Shown here: one piece after another, positions 38,498-49,275 of the stretch
Numbering within the stretch: the stretch's first letter is position 1
How the letters are laid out: every line of letters starts with the position of its first letter
NCBI GenBank assembly: GCA_013396755.1
Contig: VWZF01002955.1
Location: forward strand, 123,054 to 187,053
Reading direction: 5' to 3'
Origin: Sclerurus mexicanus
Lineage: Eukaryota; Chordata; Aves; Passeriformes; Furnariidae
DNA: 64,000 bases
Position numbers and translations under genes: made by a program
Notes under the pieces: model-generated
Seen by the model: the letters and a program-made list of their open reading frames with translations, nothing else
The model's database searches: none
Told to the model about the DNA's origin: nothing

Positions 38498-38560
38498 AAG
38501 TCTGAGCATTAACTGATCTAGATTGGACTGGGTACTTACTCTGTCGCACAGCTCTTCAAA
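38498..38560 (-). repeat. Inverted repeat arm A: exon end, splice donor and intron start
   Basis: This arm covers the last 21 bases of the AFG1L exon 38540-38640 and 42 bases of the following intron. Read on the minus strand it matches the plus strand at 39944-40006 at 61 of 63 positions with no gaps. Confidence 0.95.
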
Positions 38561-38640
38561 TGTGAAGTCTGCAATGGTTCCACACGCTTTATTCAGCTTC
38601 AGCTCTCTGCCTTGCACTTTTAGAATCCTTGGTCTAGTTA
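38540..38640 (-). CDS. AFG1L: AFG1L coding exon (TRPRILKV...FEELCDR)
   Basis: These 101 bases encode the last two bases of one codon plus 33 codons (TRPRILKVQGREL, then KLNKACGTIADFTFEELCDR), ending in phase 0 at AGA|GTAAGT. The acceptor is ccatag|TAACTAG, and a second AG lies seven bases further in. The exon's last 21 bases, with the donor and 42 bases of intron, recur as an inverted copy at 39944-40006. The peptide matches the AFG1L segment after the ATPase core. Confidence 0.94.
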
Positions 38641-38896
38641 CTATGGGAACATGAACAAAGACTCAATCTTCTCTGGATAATTACTATAAAATTCATCTCT
38701 TACAGATAGGAAATGCATAGCTTCATGAATAATAGCACATGATTCAACACATAAATTAGACAAAATGCTGATACAATGACTGCCACTTGAGTGTGGCATC
38801 AACCCATATACAGCAATGGAACTTATTAATTGGTCAGTGGAGATTGGGCATTGTGTTCTAAATGTATTCTCTTTCAAGAGAAATTAACTTACGTAC

Positions 38897-38967
38897 AATC
38901 ATTTTGTTTCTGAGCCAGCTCATCAAACAACTTATCCATGACAGCCTCCACATCAGCTTCACTTGTG
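38897..38967 (-). CDS. AFG1L: AFG1L coding exon (TSEADVEA...AQKQND)
   Basis: These 71 bases encode TSEADVEAVMDKLFDELAQKQND with one split-codon base at each end. The acceptor is cactgtag|CACAAG. The end is set as AATGATT|GTACGT because joining to the next exon then gives QKQND-L-TRPRIL, the sequence expected for vertebrate AFG1L. A stronger-looking donor (GTAAGT) begins four bases downstream. The next intron is only 256 bp. Confidence 0.92.
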
Positions 38968-41900
38968 CTACAGTGAAAAGAATAATAGAATATGAAATTA
39001 ATAACACTTGAAGCCAACATCAAACAGCTGCCTGAGCCTGCTTAGCTTTTTGCCCATAAAAAAAGAGAACAGGATGTTATGCTCTAAATACAAACATTAC
39101 ATTTAGAATACACTTAAAAGTAGAGAATATTAACTCTCAGGTAGATGATTCTGCCTTATTTGCATACACTGAAAGACTTCTGTGTTTTGAGCTGTTTCCA
39201 GTAATGAGGCAACACAGGCAGAGCAGATCCATTAACACTATGTGTGCACAATGAGAAAAAAGGCTTCTGGCTCTATCTTGCATGCAAAATAAGAGCAAAT
39301 AGACAAGGCAAGGCAGTCAAGCACCTAAAGAAGTATTCTTTGAAATTTCTGAGAGGGGATTTTGTGAAATTAAATGTTGAAGCAGCCTTTTCTTTTTTTT
39401 TTGGGGGGGGAAGGCATCAAGTCAACCAATTGTATTGCTCTAACAATTTGCAAAATTAAACTATGAAATTAAAAATACCAGTATAATTTCTACATTAGTA
39501 ATTTTATCAATGCCCCACCCCCAACTCTGTCCCCAGTATAGACAGTGAAAATGCAAAATATTTTGCTGAGAACTGAAGTTAAGTATATATTAATCTTCTG
39601 GTTGCCACAAGCATTATAAATCAATCCAATCAGAGAACTTTTTTTTAATCACTGAATGGGTTAGAGGGCCAACCTTTCCTTGTTGCATTCTTAAAAATGG
39701 ACAGATGCAGACAGATAGATAATATTTCCAACTGAGAATAGTAAATTAATGCTATGCTAGACAACAAACTAGAACTAGGATATATAATACTTCACTGAAG
39801 TTTGTATGATCTCTTTTGATGTGAAAGGTCTAATTTTAGAGATTTTGGATGCACTCAAACCACATTGCTTCATACAGTTCTAGACATCCTCTACAAGACA
39901 AATGAAGATCAGCAAGGGACACAATTACTCTCCTGTTATCATGTTTGAAGAGCTGTGTGACAGAGTAAGTACCCAGTCCAATCTAGATCAGTTCATGCTC
40001 AGACTTGCCATAGCAGAATTAACAGCAGAACTGAAATAACTACTTTTTAGCTCAAGTTTAACAATAACAAACCCTGTAGAATCAAAGAATTTGGGGAAAC
40101 CCCTCTCGCAAACTTCTGCAAGTGCAGAACACTTTAAAAAATCTTTTCTGACTAGGAGATTACATAAAATTCTACACGTTTCTCTCAATATCGATATTTG
40201 CATGCTGCTTTCCTCTGACAAAATGACAAATGAAACAAAAGAGACAAAACCAGAAAAAAAGGCCATAAAAGGGGGGAAAGAGTGCATGTATCTATATCAG
40301 AGAGTATGTGTATATGCATGCATATCACTATCAAGAAGTTTGATATAAAGGCTACAACAAGAAACAGCTGAATACGATGCAGAGATGGATAGTTGCACCT
40401 AATTGTCAAGAAAGTCTGTTTTGAAAAAAGACACCTGAGACTGAGATCAATGAAGTTGCTTTGATCAGGCATCTTGTAATTGTGTTACACTGATGGCTCT
40501 CAGATGAGTATGAAACAGCTTTAAGCAACTCTCAGTTGCACGTTTTAAATGATGACAAGACTACACCAAATATGAAACACCAAGAGGATTCTTAATAAAA
40601 TATGACAATGATACTATAACGCCTAACAGAAGAACATAAACATGTTAGATAAGAACATTTTCTTTCAGGGGCAAGACTGCTAACTAAATTTCAAAGATCT
40701 GTAGCAAAATATTGTATAGTACCTAATTTTAAAACAAACAGGAAAAAAGAATCCCCACATACTAAGCTGGTTCTACAGGGTTGAAAGCTCCAGTGAACAA
40801 GTTTGAATAGAAGAATGAATGAGATTTCCTCAGAAAAAGAAAGGATGAAGAAATAAGTATCTTGTTCCATTGGCAGCTACAGGATTTTTTTAATTATATT
40901 TTTTCCCACTGCTTCCTAATGATTTACACAAGAAATTCTGAAGGTAACCCACATCCTTTCAAAAAGAAAACACAAGACAGACATCACCAATCTCTGCCAT
41001 TCACATGATCACAAGTTTTACAGCAGAACACTGTGAAATATATTTAGGCTGGGTACCGCTCCTGGGACTTGTTTGTACTTCTCCGCTGAGAGCCGGTGCC
41101 ACAGGCACCATGCTTAGCCCATTCCCTGGTAGAAACCACCAAAGGGCTCTTCCTTCCTTCAGCATATAGGCAGTGAGAAAAGAGCAGGGCAGGTGCTCTC
41201 CACAATTGCCAGATGAAGTCACAGAGAGCAGCAGACATGGGAAACAGTGCTGTAAGCAGGGACAGTGGCAATCCTAACAAGAGCCACGATGAACAATGCT
41301 GAGGTACCAGTAGTGGCTTCAAAAAGGACTTCTGAGCAGACACCACAAAGCTTAGAGGAAGTGGAGGCAGACAAGAATATGGAATAAGAGCTACTTGTCT
41401 TCAGTTCATACAGTCACAATTTGTTTGAGGATACAAAACCTGCATTGGACCTGTTTTCCAGATATAAAATTCTGTCATTTCCTTCCAGAAGCAGAACGAG
41501 CTACCTGTTGTAATTCTACTAAGTAGTATTCCTCCTTCCTACAACACCTATGATGTCTAATTTTGTAACAAAGTGACACGAACATACTTGGTTTCAAATA
41601 GCTATGACAGTGATGAAAATACCACACCTTTCTTAATGGAAGCATGATCTTTAAATCAATACTATTTGCTGGGTTGAAAGATAGAATAGTTATAAATCTC
41701 ATACTAAGCTATTGTTGGCTGCTTTGTTCAGGTTGTCAGCGACTGAATAATACTACAAAAGCAAATATGAGACAGAAAAATGTTTGCATTGCAAAGGTTT
41801 CAGGGTATAAAAAAAAAAAATGTTCCTATTAGGCAGATTTATGCTGCAACTATAAGCACAACTGTGAATATATTTTAAAATTTATTTATTTGTAAATATA

Positions 41901-42411
41901 AAGGGCTAAAGAAATGTTGCCATGATAAACAGAAACAATCTGTCAAAACAGGAGGGTGTTGGGTTTTTTAATCCACAGCACTGGAAACACCCAAAATTAA
42001 ATGAATCCTTGTCATTGGATTTGTATAAATACTTAATTACTTAAATACAATAAGGATGTTCTTCTATTATAAGAGAATTGTGCAATCTCTCACAAGAGGA
42101 TATTCATTACTTTCTAACCATCTGTCACTTCAGTTCTCCAAACACCACACCTCCCCAAAAAATCTAATTAGTTTTTATTCAGTCACACATTATAAATGAT
42201 GCTAGTGTGGATACTGAAAATGTAGTTTAATGAAGTTAATATTGAGGCATAATGGAAGGCGGTTTGCTGAACAAAATGGACCAGAAGGCAAAGAAAGGAA
42301 AAGTCACACCCTGCTAATTCTACTATACATTTTTCATTTCCCATTGACTAGGAAATTATTGGCTAATATGAAGGAAAAAGAGAGCAAATACAATATCATA
42401 GATAAACTTAC
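38968..42411 (-). other. AFG1L 3.4-kb intron carrying the inverted exon copy
   Basis: This is an AT-rich intron with matching splice ends. Apart from the inverted exon copy at 39944-40006, I see no transposon or coding block. Confidence 0.7.
39944..40006 (+). repeat. Inverted repeat arm B: copied exon end and donor in an upstream intron
   Basis: This is the opposite-orientation copy of arm A. It spans the FEELCDR codons, the AGA|GTAAGT junction and the intron start through 'ctcagactt'. The two differences are a synonymous Cys codon change (TGC to TGT) and one intronic a/c change. It lies in the intron between exons 42412-42494 and 38897-38967. Flanking sequence on both sides does not match, so the copy is exactly this segment. 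Confidence 0.95.
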
Positions 42412-42494
42412 AGGTAGTAAAGTTTTCCAGCAGCTGGAAGCACTCGTTTCCTGTAGTCTATTCCAGAGTCAAGCTGGACTGTGCTGCAGTATTT
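42412..42494 (-). CDS. AFG1L: AFG1L coding exon (KYCSTVQL...AAGKLYY)
   Basis: These 83 bases encode 27 codons plus two bases, from KYCSTVQLDSGIDYRKR to LPAAGKLYY, with acceptor ctgtag|AAATAC and donor CT|GTAAGT. The dangling CT joins the C of the next exon to make the Leu of 'YYLTSEAD'. The segment lies just C-terminal to the NGLQR motif of the ATPase. Its polypyrimidine tract is extreme: 40 T (plus-strand A 42505-42544) end only 10 bases before the exon. Confidence 0.95.
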
Positions 42495-42503
42495 CTACAG
42501 AGA

Positions 42504-42504
<1 letters not shown>

Positions 42505-42544
<40 letters not shown>
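42505..42544. repeat. Poly-A(40) tract adjoining a splice acceptor
   Basis: There are forty A on the plus strand followed by gaaaaagaaaaataat. In the AFG1L transcript this is a T-rich tract whose 3' end is 10 bases from the acceptor of exon 42412-42494. It may be a transposon A-tail relic or microsatellite growth of the native polypyrimidine tract. Its length is not reliable in assemblies. Confidence 0.95.
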
Positions 42545-42546
<2 letters not shown>

Positions 42547-45500
42547 AAAAGAAAAATAATAGCTTTCCTCAAGCCAAAGCTGTATTTACTATTGTCTGTG
42601 TTAGAGAGAAGACACACTGCTGTGATAAACCATCAGCATGAATATCATCTCTCAAACTGAAACTCAAAATCACAAAACTGAAGTCTCCTTTGCAATTACC
42701 AAAGCAAAGAAATAAGCTGGAAATCATTCATATATTCAAAACAAAAAAGTAACCATTTTTACAAGTCCATCAGCTAGAAAATTAATATAGATTAGAAGCA
42801 GACATAATGAAATGAGGGTGAATATTATTTGTTCTCTCTAGGTAGTGCTTTGTTGGGGGAGTGTGCAAAAATAATTATTTTCTTATTAAAGTATATATAC
42901 TTAGAAACACAAAATTAGTAGCATTCAAAGTTCAACAGACTACAAATAAATTCTAGCAATAACTGAAATTACTTCTATTTTATAGCCTAAAAATAATTTA
43001 ATCTTTTCCTTCTACTAATAAGATTAAAGACTTTGTAAGTCAGACATCAAATACATGAACCACACCGTCTTGCTGCAAAATGGACCAAAGCATAAACAGA
43101 AATAAAAAAGGCTCTATATCAAAAGGATTGTTTCATTTTTGCAATGTCTGAATTAAGTGAGAAAAGGATCTTTTTTGTTCCCCTTTAAATGACCTGTTAG
43201 ATTCCAAACGTGATACAGATGTCCCTAAGTAGTCACAATTAATTGCTTCTGTACCCAGCTGTACTAAAGGGTGCTTTTTTTGATTCAAGCCCTGAGGTTG
43301 AGAACAAAATTCTCACTATCACTGGGATCAAGATTTTACACCCTCTGGTAAAGGAAATAGCTCTGCTTGTCTTTTATGAGTACTGCAAACATACATAACT
43401 TCTGGGTGTTATATAGCTAGAAGCCAAAGAAGTTCGAGAAGAAAGGGAGGGAAAGTTTTAATATTTTAGAAAAATATACCTCTGTCAACAATTTAATTAA
43501 GGCAATTAAACTTTTTTTTTTTAAATGTAATTCAACACCACAAAGTCTCTGGATTGTCAGAATGCACTAAATCATTCTGCTTCTTTGCTGCACTATGAAC
43601 TATTAGTTTATCTTTAATACTCTCGTTAAGCGTTTCATATTCTGTGTGTCAAATTTTTCAAAGCCTCCTTGAGGCCATTCAAATAACAAAATTGGAAATG
43701 TCAAAACTCATTTATAGCAACTACATTGAAGGGAAAAAATTTAGAACTATCATCAGTGATTTAAGGAACAATGGTCCTTTTGAACAAATGCACTGCATAG
43801 GACAGATTACAAATATCTGCTGGAGTCACTGTGATGACTCACTTCAGTAATTTTTTGCCCTTGGTTATTACTGAAGGCTCTACACCAATTTTAAACCTCC
43901 ACCTTCTCTGCACAGACACACAGCTGAAGAAAGAAGGTGAAAAAAAAAATCACCCTGAAAGCACAGAATCCCAGGAAAATCCATGTATCTTTAATTCCAG
44001 TAAGTGAAAAAGCCATGCTAATCAAATCGTTATCTTGGACTAAGGCTACTGCAAACACAATAGCATTGGTGCTACAATATTATTATAATCTATTCCCTTT
44101 CTTTTTGTGAGAGCTCACAAAGAAGAATAACAGAGCAGAAGAAAAAAGTTCCAGAGGCATGGAATAATATGCACAGGGGAGGGGAGGATGTCTAAGCTTT
44201 TCTTCAGCATCAGTCTGGCAGCCAGGGCTAGAAGGAAGATTACTGAAATTTCACAGCAAAGCCAGTGTACTTTGCTCTTCTTTACCAGTATCATTCCACC
44301 TTATGTTTTATTTTTCCAAAACAGAACATTAGCTTAAGTACTATTTTCTTTCTGCTAGTATGGAAAAAAATATGCAGATTACTACTACAGTTTTGGGGAC
44401 TCTGAGATTACTTAGATTAACTTTAGATACTTGGATATTTAGTAATGCTGTTTATAATTTTTGGGCTTTTCTCTGGCAACGAGAGATCGGTAATTTTGCA
44501 TCAATTCAGCCTCATGTCTTTGGCCTTCAAGACAAATTTACAAACTCTACCACTCTCTTAGAGTGTTGTGTTGCATATAATGAAGAGTGAACACAAAACT
44601 ACATATAGTTGAGAATATTCCGTGGTTATGGTAGGGCTGAAAGAAAGAAAAAGTGCACCTGAACATTGTAGCTCATGTAAATTTGTTGCCCTGATATTTA
44701 CAGTGGTGCTTGTGGTTCAGCTGCTAATGACTGCTGAGTGGAGCAGGAGTTTTGTGTAATCAAATACGGACTGGTACTGGGCTATATTATGCAGGTCATT
44801 GCAGCTTGATGAAATAGAAATCAGCACTTGGTGCTACAGTATTTTAGTCCACTTGTGTTCCGCAAACTTGTCACTCCTTAAACTCACTGATAGCCTTTTA
44901 AGACTCCATGATTTAATATTACAGTGAATGAGTTTTGGAGATAAGAACTGTAGATGTAAATACTACCAATATAGCTACAAAGATGACATTTTGTCTGCCT
45001 TCCTTCAAAGTAATTAGTATTATCACTATTCAAGAAAAATAGCTATCATTAGTGACACTAGTTAAGAAGAGCTTGTGTACTCAAAAGCTTATTTATGATT
45101 TTTGGCCTTTTATAAGCTACAAACAATTGCCTAAGTGAAAGATAATTCTTCTCCCTATAAACCTTGCTTGTCTGCAATGATACACTACTACTAATTCTAG
45201 TGTGATACAGTTTATTTCAGAAATATGTTAGATATTCTTGGCTATAGGACCTTTCAGGCAGAAAGGCAATAGAAGAATCCTGTTTAGAGATCTATAAAAT
45301 ACAGTGAATATAGTCCTACTGATTTTTTGCTTCCTTAGGAGGCAAAAGTTGACTGAATCAAATATAAACAAAATTGAAAACTAGAATTCTGAGGTACAGC
45401 AGTTTTCTGTAATACACAATATAAGCATAGAAGCAGGGCACAGTGAAATACTTAGTCCTTTGGAAAACATTTGGCAGTTTACTCTCCCACTTCTTGAATG

Positions 45501-46732
45501 TTCCTAATTAATTTACGGTTTTGGTCTCTCCAGACTGATGCTCAGTTCAGGAAGGTACTCCAGCTATTTAGAGACCACACTTAAAATAAAAATAAAAGAG
45601 CCACAAGAATTTTCTAACCCTTCTACACGTTCACATAAGTAGGTATGTACCAATGCTTGTCATTATTTTCACTGAGACACTTCAAAGCTCACCCACACCT
45701 ATTCTTTTAGACACTGTATAAATATACATAAAATGAACGGCTCCTGCTCTTAAACCCAAACATCATAATCTGCATCGCAACACACTCTCAGAAAACATTC
45801 CTTTAAAACATGAATCCTGCTGTTGGATCACAAGCTTTGCAGGGTAGGAACAATCTTATGTGAATACACGACAAATAGAGATTGCTGTTTACACAAACTG
45901 AGCTCTACATAGTAGAGAGGAAAGTTGCGATAGCAGTAAGGTGAAGGGCAGTAATGGGAGGACTGCTTGCACTGCCACACGGTAACAACACCATCTCTCC
46001 TCTAAGTAGAATGTATCCGTGCGGATGGTTCTAAAGGAGGATTCAGCACGGGTCACCTTTACTCAGAGTTACAAAAGTCACAGAGAAGCTTTGTGCTGAG
46101 CAGAGATGCAAAAGTTTTTCCTTTAGGTGCTTCCTTTGTAGACAAGGGTACCCACCATGGTTTCTGTTTCTGCACACATAAGCATTCACTTATCTGCTTC
46201 ACAGGAAGGCAGAGGACAAAATGTTCATATTTGTACATTATTTTTTTTAAGAGAAATGCTTTCAATGTTAGAAAGACAGCATACAATCAGAATGTATAGC
46301 AGAAGAAAATAAGACACATCAAAATATTGTTTATGTCCAAGCTAAGCCCTTAAAATCCTAAATTTACAAAAAGCAAAACCAGATACATGGTTGCACTGTA
46401 TGGAAAACCAAATCCTGCTTATAGTAAGAATACTGAACATCAGAGAGGGTCCCTATGTGATTACCTCCATGCATCTTCTCTCCTCTACAGGTGTCAACAA
46501 TATTCTCCTGCATCACAGAACTAAACAATCAATACTACAATTTAAAAACCCTGCAAGTTTGGGGAGGGGGAGAAAGAGGTAGCCTTCTCCACTCTGCCCT
46601 TCTTACAGCAAGGGGAAAAAACCCTACAAGATTACATACAGAAGTTCTAGTTTCTCTCTCCATCTTTGGACTACCTCATCCAGCACTGGACTGATTAAGC
46701 CCTACAGATGTGATTGCATCCTCACACTCACT

Positions 46733-46810
46733 AATCACCATGGAATCCTAATCAACAGCCAAAGAACTAACTGAAGTGCTCAGATTATTAGCACTTAATT
46801 GTCAAACCCA
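46733..46810. repeat. Unclassified direct repeat, copy 1
   Basis: It shares 66 of 78 positions, ungapped, with 47766-47843. A common core is ggaatcctaatcaacagcca. No homology extends beyond the ends. I do not recognise the family. Confidence 0.8.
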
Positions 46811-47765
46811 TGACTGCAACTACTGGTTTCCAATTCTCAAATGGTTTTAAATGTTCAAGTTTCATTTACTTGGGCTAAACTTCTTTTGAAATAAATACTT
46901 AATATTGAAGCTACAGTCAGTCTAGTGGAACCATCCACAGTTTTCAACAGATTTTCTATTCTATTGAGACATTTAAAGTCTGACTTACCCTATTCAAGAC
47001 AAATGCATAAAATTAATTAGTCATACAATTTATTTTGAAGTCATTTATGTATTTATGGATACAAAGAACAAATAAAATTACAGAATTGAAAACGCAATTA
47101 GTAAGTTAAAATACAGTGAGAGCATGCACTCATTTCCACTGAAGTGGCATAAAACCTTTGTATTCCAGAAGGTAAAAAAAAAAAGATAAAGCCTCAAGGC
47201 TCTAGACACAATATCAAAAACAACAGTCTTCAGACAGAATAGATAAAATCAGACTGTCAGTAGAGAGACTGTAGAAATTTATTAAATACAGCCTAATATA
47301 AATACATTTTTCTTTCTGTGAGCACCTCTAATATTCCTTTGTTGCTGCAATCAAGAACAGCAGCTACTAAAATCTTTAACTGCTCAAGAAATTAAAGTAT
47401 ATGACATGATAGATCATGAAGAAGAGGAACAAAGGCTTCAAAAAGCAGTCAAAGTTAACTGGATAATCTGCAAGTTCTCAAGATGTGTATTTCCCACGTG
47501 TCACAAAAAGCCCTGAAGCGCTAATAGAAGGCTTTATGGTCCACATTAAACAGTGTACTAAATATCATATGCCCCTGTGAACTCAAATATTGTGATCAGC
47601 TGAACAACCTTGATAATGCAGGTGAGTAGATATTTCTTAACCTTATTAAAGATCATCATAAGTCAACCCAATTATCATCTCTGCTCTGAATTTTAACAGC
47701 ATTAAAAAAAAGGGACCCCAAAAAACATACAAGTCACCGTGTTGGACCACAAGAATAGACATACG

Positions 47766-47843
47766 AATCACTACGGAATCCTAATCAACAGCCATAGAAC
47801 TAACTGGAGTACTCACATTGTCAGCACTTAACCATCAAACTCA
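47766..47843. repeat. Unclassified direct repeat, copy 2
   Basis: This is the second copy, 1,033 bp downstream of copy 1 in the same orientation and about 85% identical. It is either an old segmental duplication or two fragments of an ancient repeat. Confidence 0.8.
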
Positions 47844-48867
47844 CCTATCCTGAGGAGCTTCACAGATGATGTAGGGGGACCGAGACAACAGAGTGCTTCA
47901 ACTTAATTCCCACACTTGCTGAGTTTCTGCAGCCTTTCACACCAGACACCTGCAAATGCTGCAGCAGCACTGCATCTGCAGTATCAAATATATTTTCCAT
48001 ATGAGCAAAGAAGAGTATAGTTCTATCCCCAGTCATGTGAAGCTGCACAATTAATACTCTCACCCTCTGTGTACTTCTGAACATCACATTAGAACATCTA
48101 CTATTAGGAACCAAGCCATGCCTATCTAAGAAGTGCAACTTTCAGCTACTCTTTCTGAGCAAAAGGAATCATAATTTCCATGTAGGTCTCATCCTCCCTT
48201 TTCATGTGCATCCTCTGATTTGCTGTCCATTAACAATACACAGGATCACTAATATTTCTTTCCCCCATAAAATCAGAAAATAATGAGATTGTTCATTTGC
48301 AATCATTCTTGTCATACATTTACATCCAGTCGAACAGAAAAAAGCTCACATCACACAACATGTAGACACGCGATGAGACCCCCCCAGCCAACAACAGAGG
48401 AAGAGTTTCTCAGGTAAACAAAGCTCACTAGACTTGACTATTTCTATTTTTCATTATTTGACTCCATATAGTGTTACATTATCAACTAGAATATTATTTC
48501 CTCTTTCTTAAAATTCATCCTTAAATGAATTCAGAAAAGGTTTCTCCATCCAAAGGATACCCTTACAAACTGGCATTTTCCATAACTGTGGTACATGAAT
48601 CATCTTAAGCAAAAATATAGCATGCTGTGAAACAATTATTTCTGATATACAAAGCACAAACACAGGTTTTAACTTTGGTGTACCCTCAAAGTCATCAGCA
48701 AGTGACAGTCACCAGCATGTTTCAGAATGTAAAACTGGTCCAACTGGGACTCATAAATTGGACAAGCTGTCAGCCTTCTGAGAGAAGTCTATGAGGTTAA
48801 TGTGCAGTGTTTCCTCTTGGGTGCAGCTGTAAAAGGAAGTCAATCAGACTGTTAGCCATGAGCATGC

Positions 48868-49275
48868 ATGGTACATGACTTGGATGCAGGACTGGAAGGG
48901 ATACAAAGCAAGGCTGCAGATGACACAAAACTGGGAGGAGCTGTTGACTCCGTGGAAGGTAGGGAGGCCCTGCAGACAGACCTCAACAAATAAGATGGTC
49001 AGGCAATCACCAACCATATGAAGTTCAACAAGGCAAAGTGCCGGATTCTGCACCTGGGATGTGGCACCCTGGATGTTTGTACAGACCAGGGAATGAGATG
49101 CTGGAAAGCAGTGTCATGGAAAGGGACTTGGGGGTTTTGGTTGATGGCAAGTAGAACATGAGCCAGAATACCCTGGCAGCCAGGAGGGCCAGCTGCCTGT
49201 GTAGGCCTATGGGTAGGACTTGATGATCCTTGTGGTCCCTTCCAACTTAGCATATTCTATGATTCTCTGATTCTG
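48868..49275 (+). mobile_element. CR1 LINE 3' fragment, internally deleted
   Basis: It contains 'gcagatgacacaaaactggg', 'aagttcaacaaggcaaagtgc', 'gattctgcacctggg' and the tail 'ggtcccttccaacttagcat', then 'attctatgattctctgattc', all CR1 blocks in the right order. The segment between 'ccaggagggccagctgcctgtg' and the tail is deleted relative to the longer copy at 7.7-9.1 kb. It is antisense to AFG1L. Confidence 0.9.

Larger units (their letters stand above)
25483..38539 (-). other. AFG1L 13-kb intron
   Basis: This is a large AT-rich intron. It contains a (TA)n tract, a CR1 tail fragment and the unusual CpG-rich patch at 30.87-31.03 kb, each entered separately. No other coding block was found. 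Frames up to 147 codons are present but show no codon-level or domain evidence. Confidence 0.65.

Noticed and set aside
39944..40006. Plus-strand copy of the FEELCDR exon end as a possible duplicated or alternative exon
   Set aside because: It is in the wrong orientation for AFG1L, lacks the exon's first 80 bases and has no acceptor upstream. It is an inverted fragment, not an exon.
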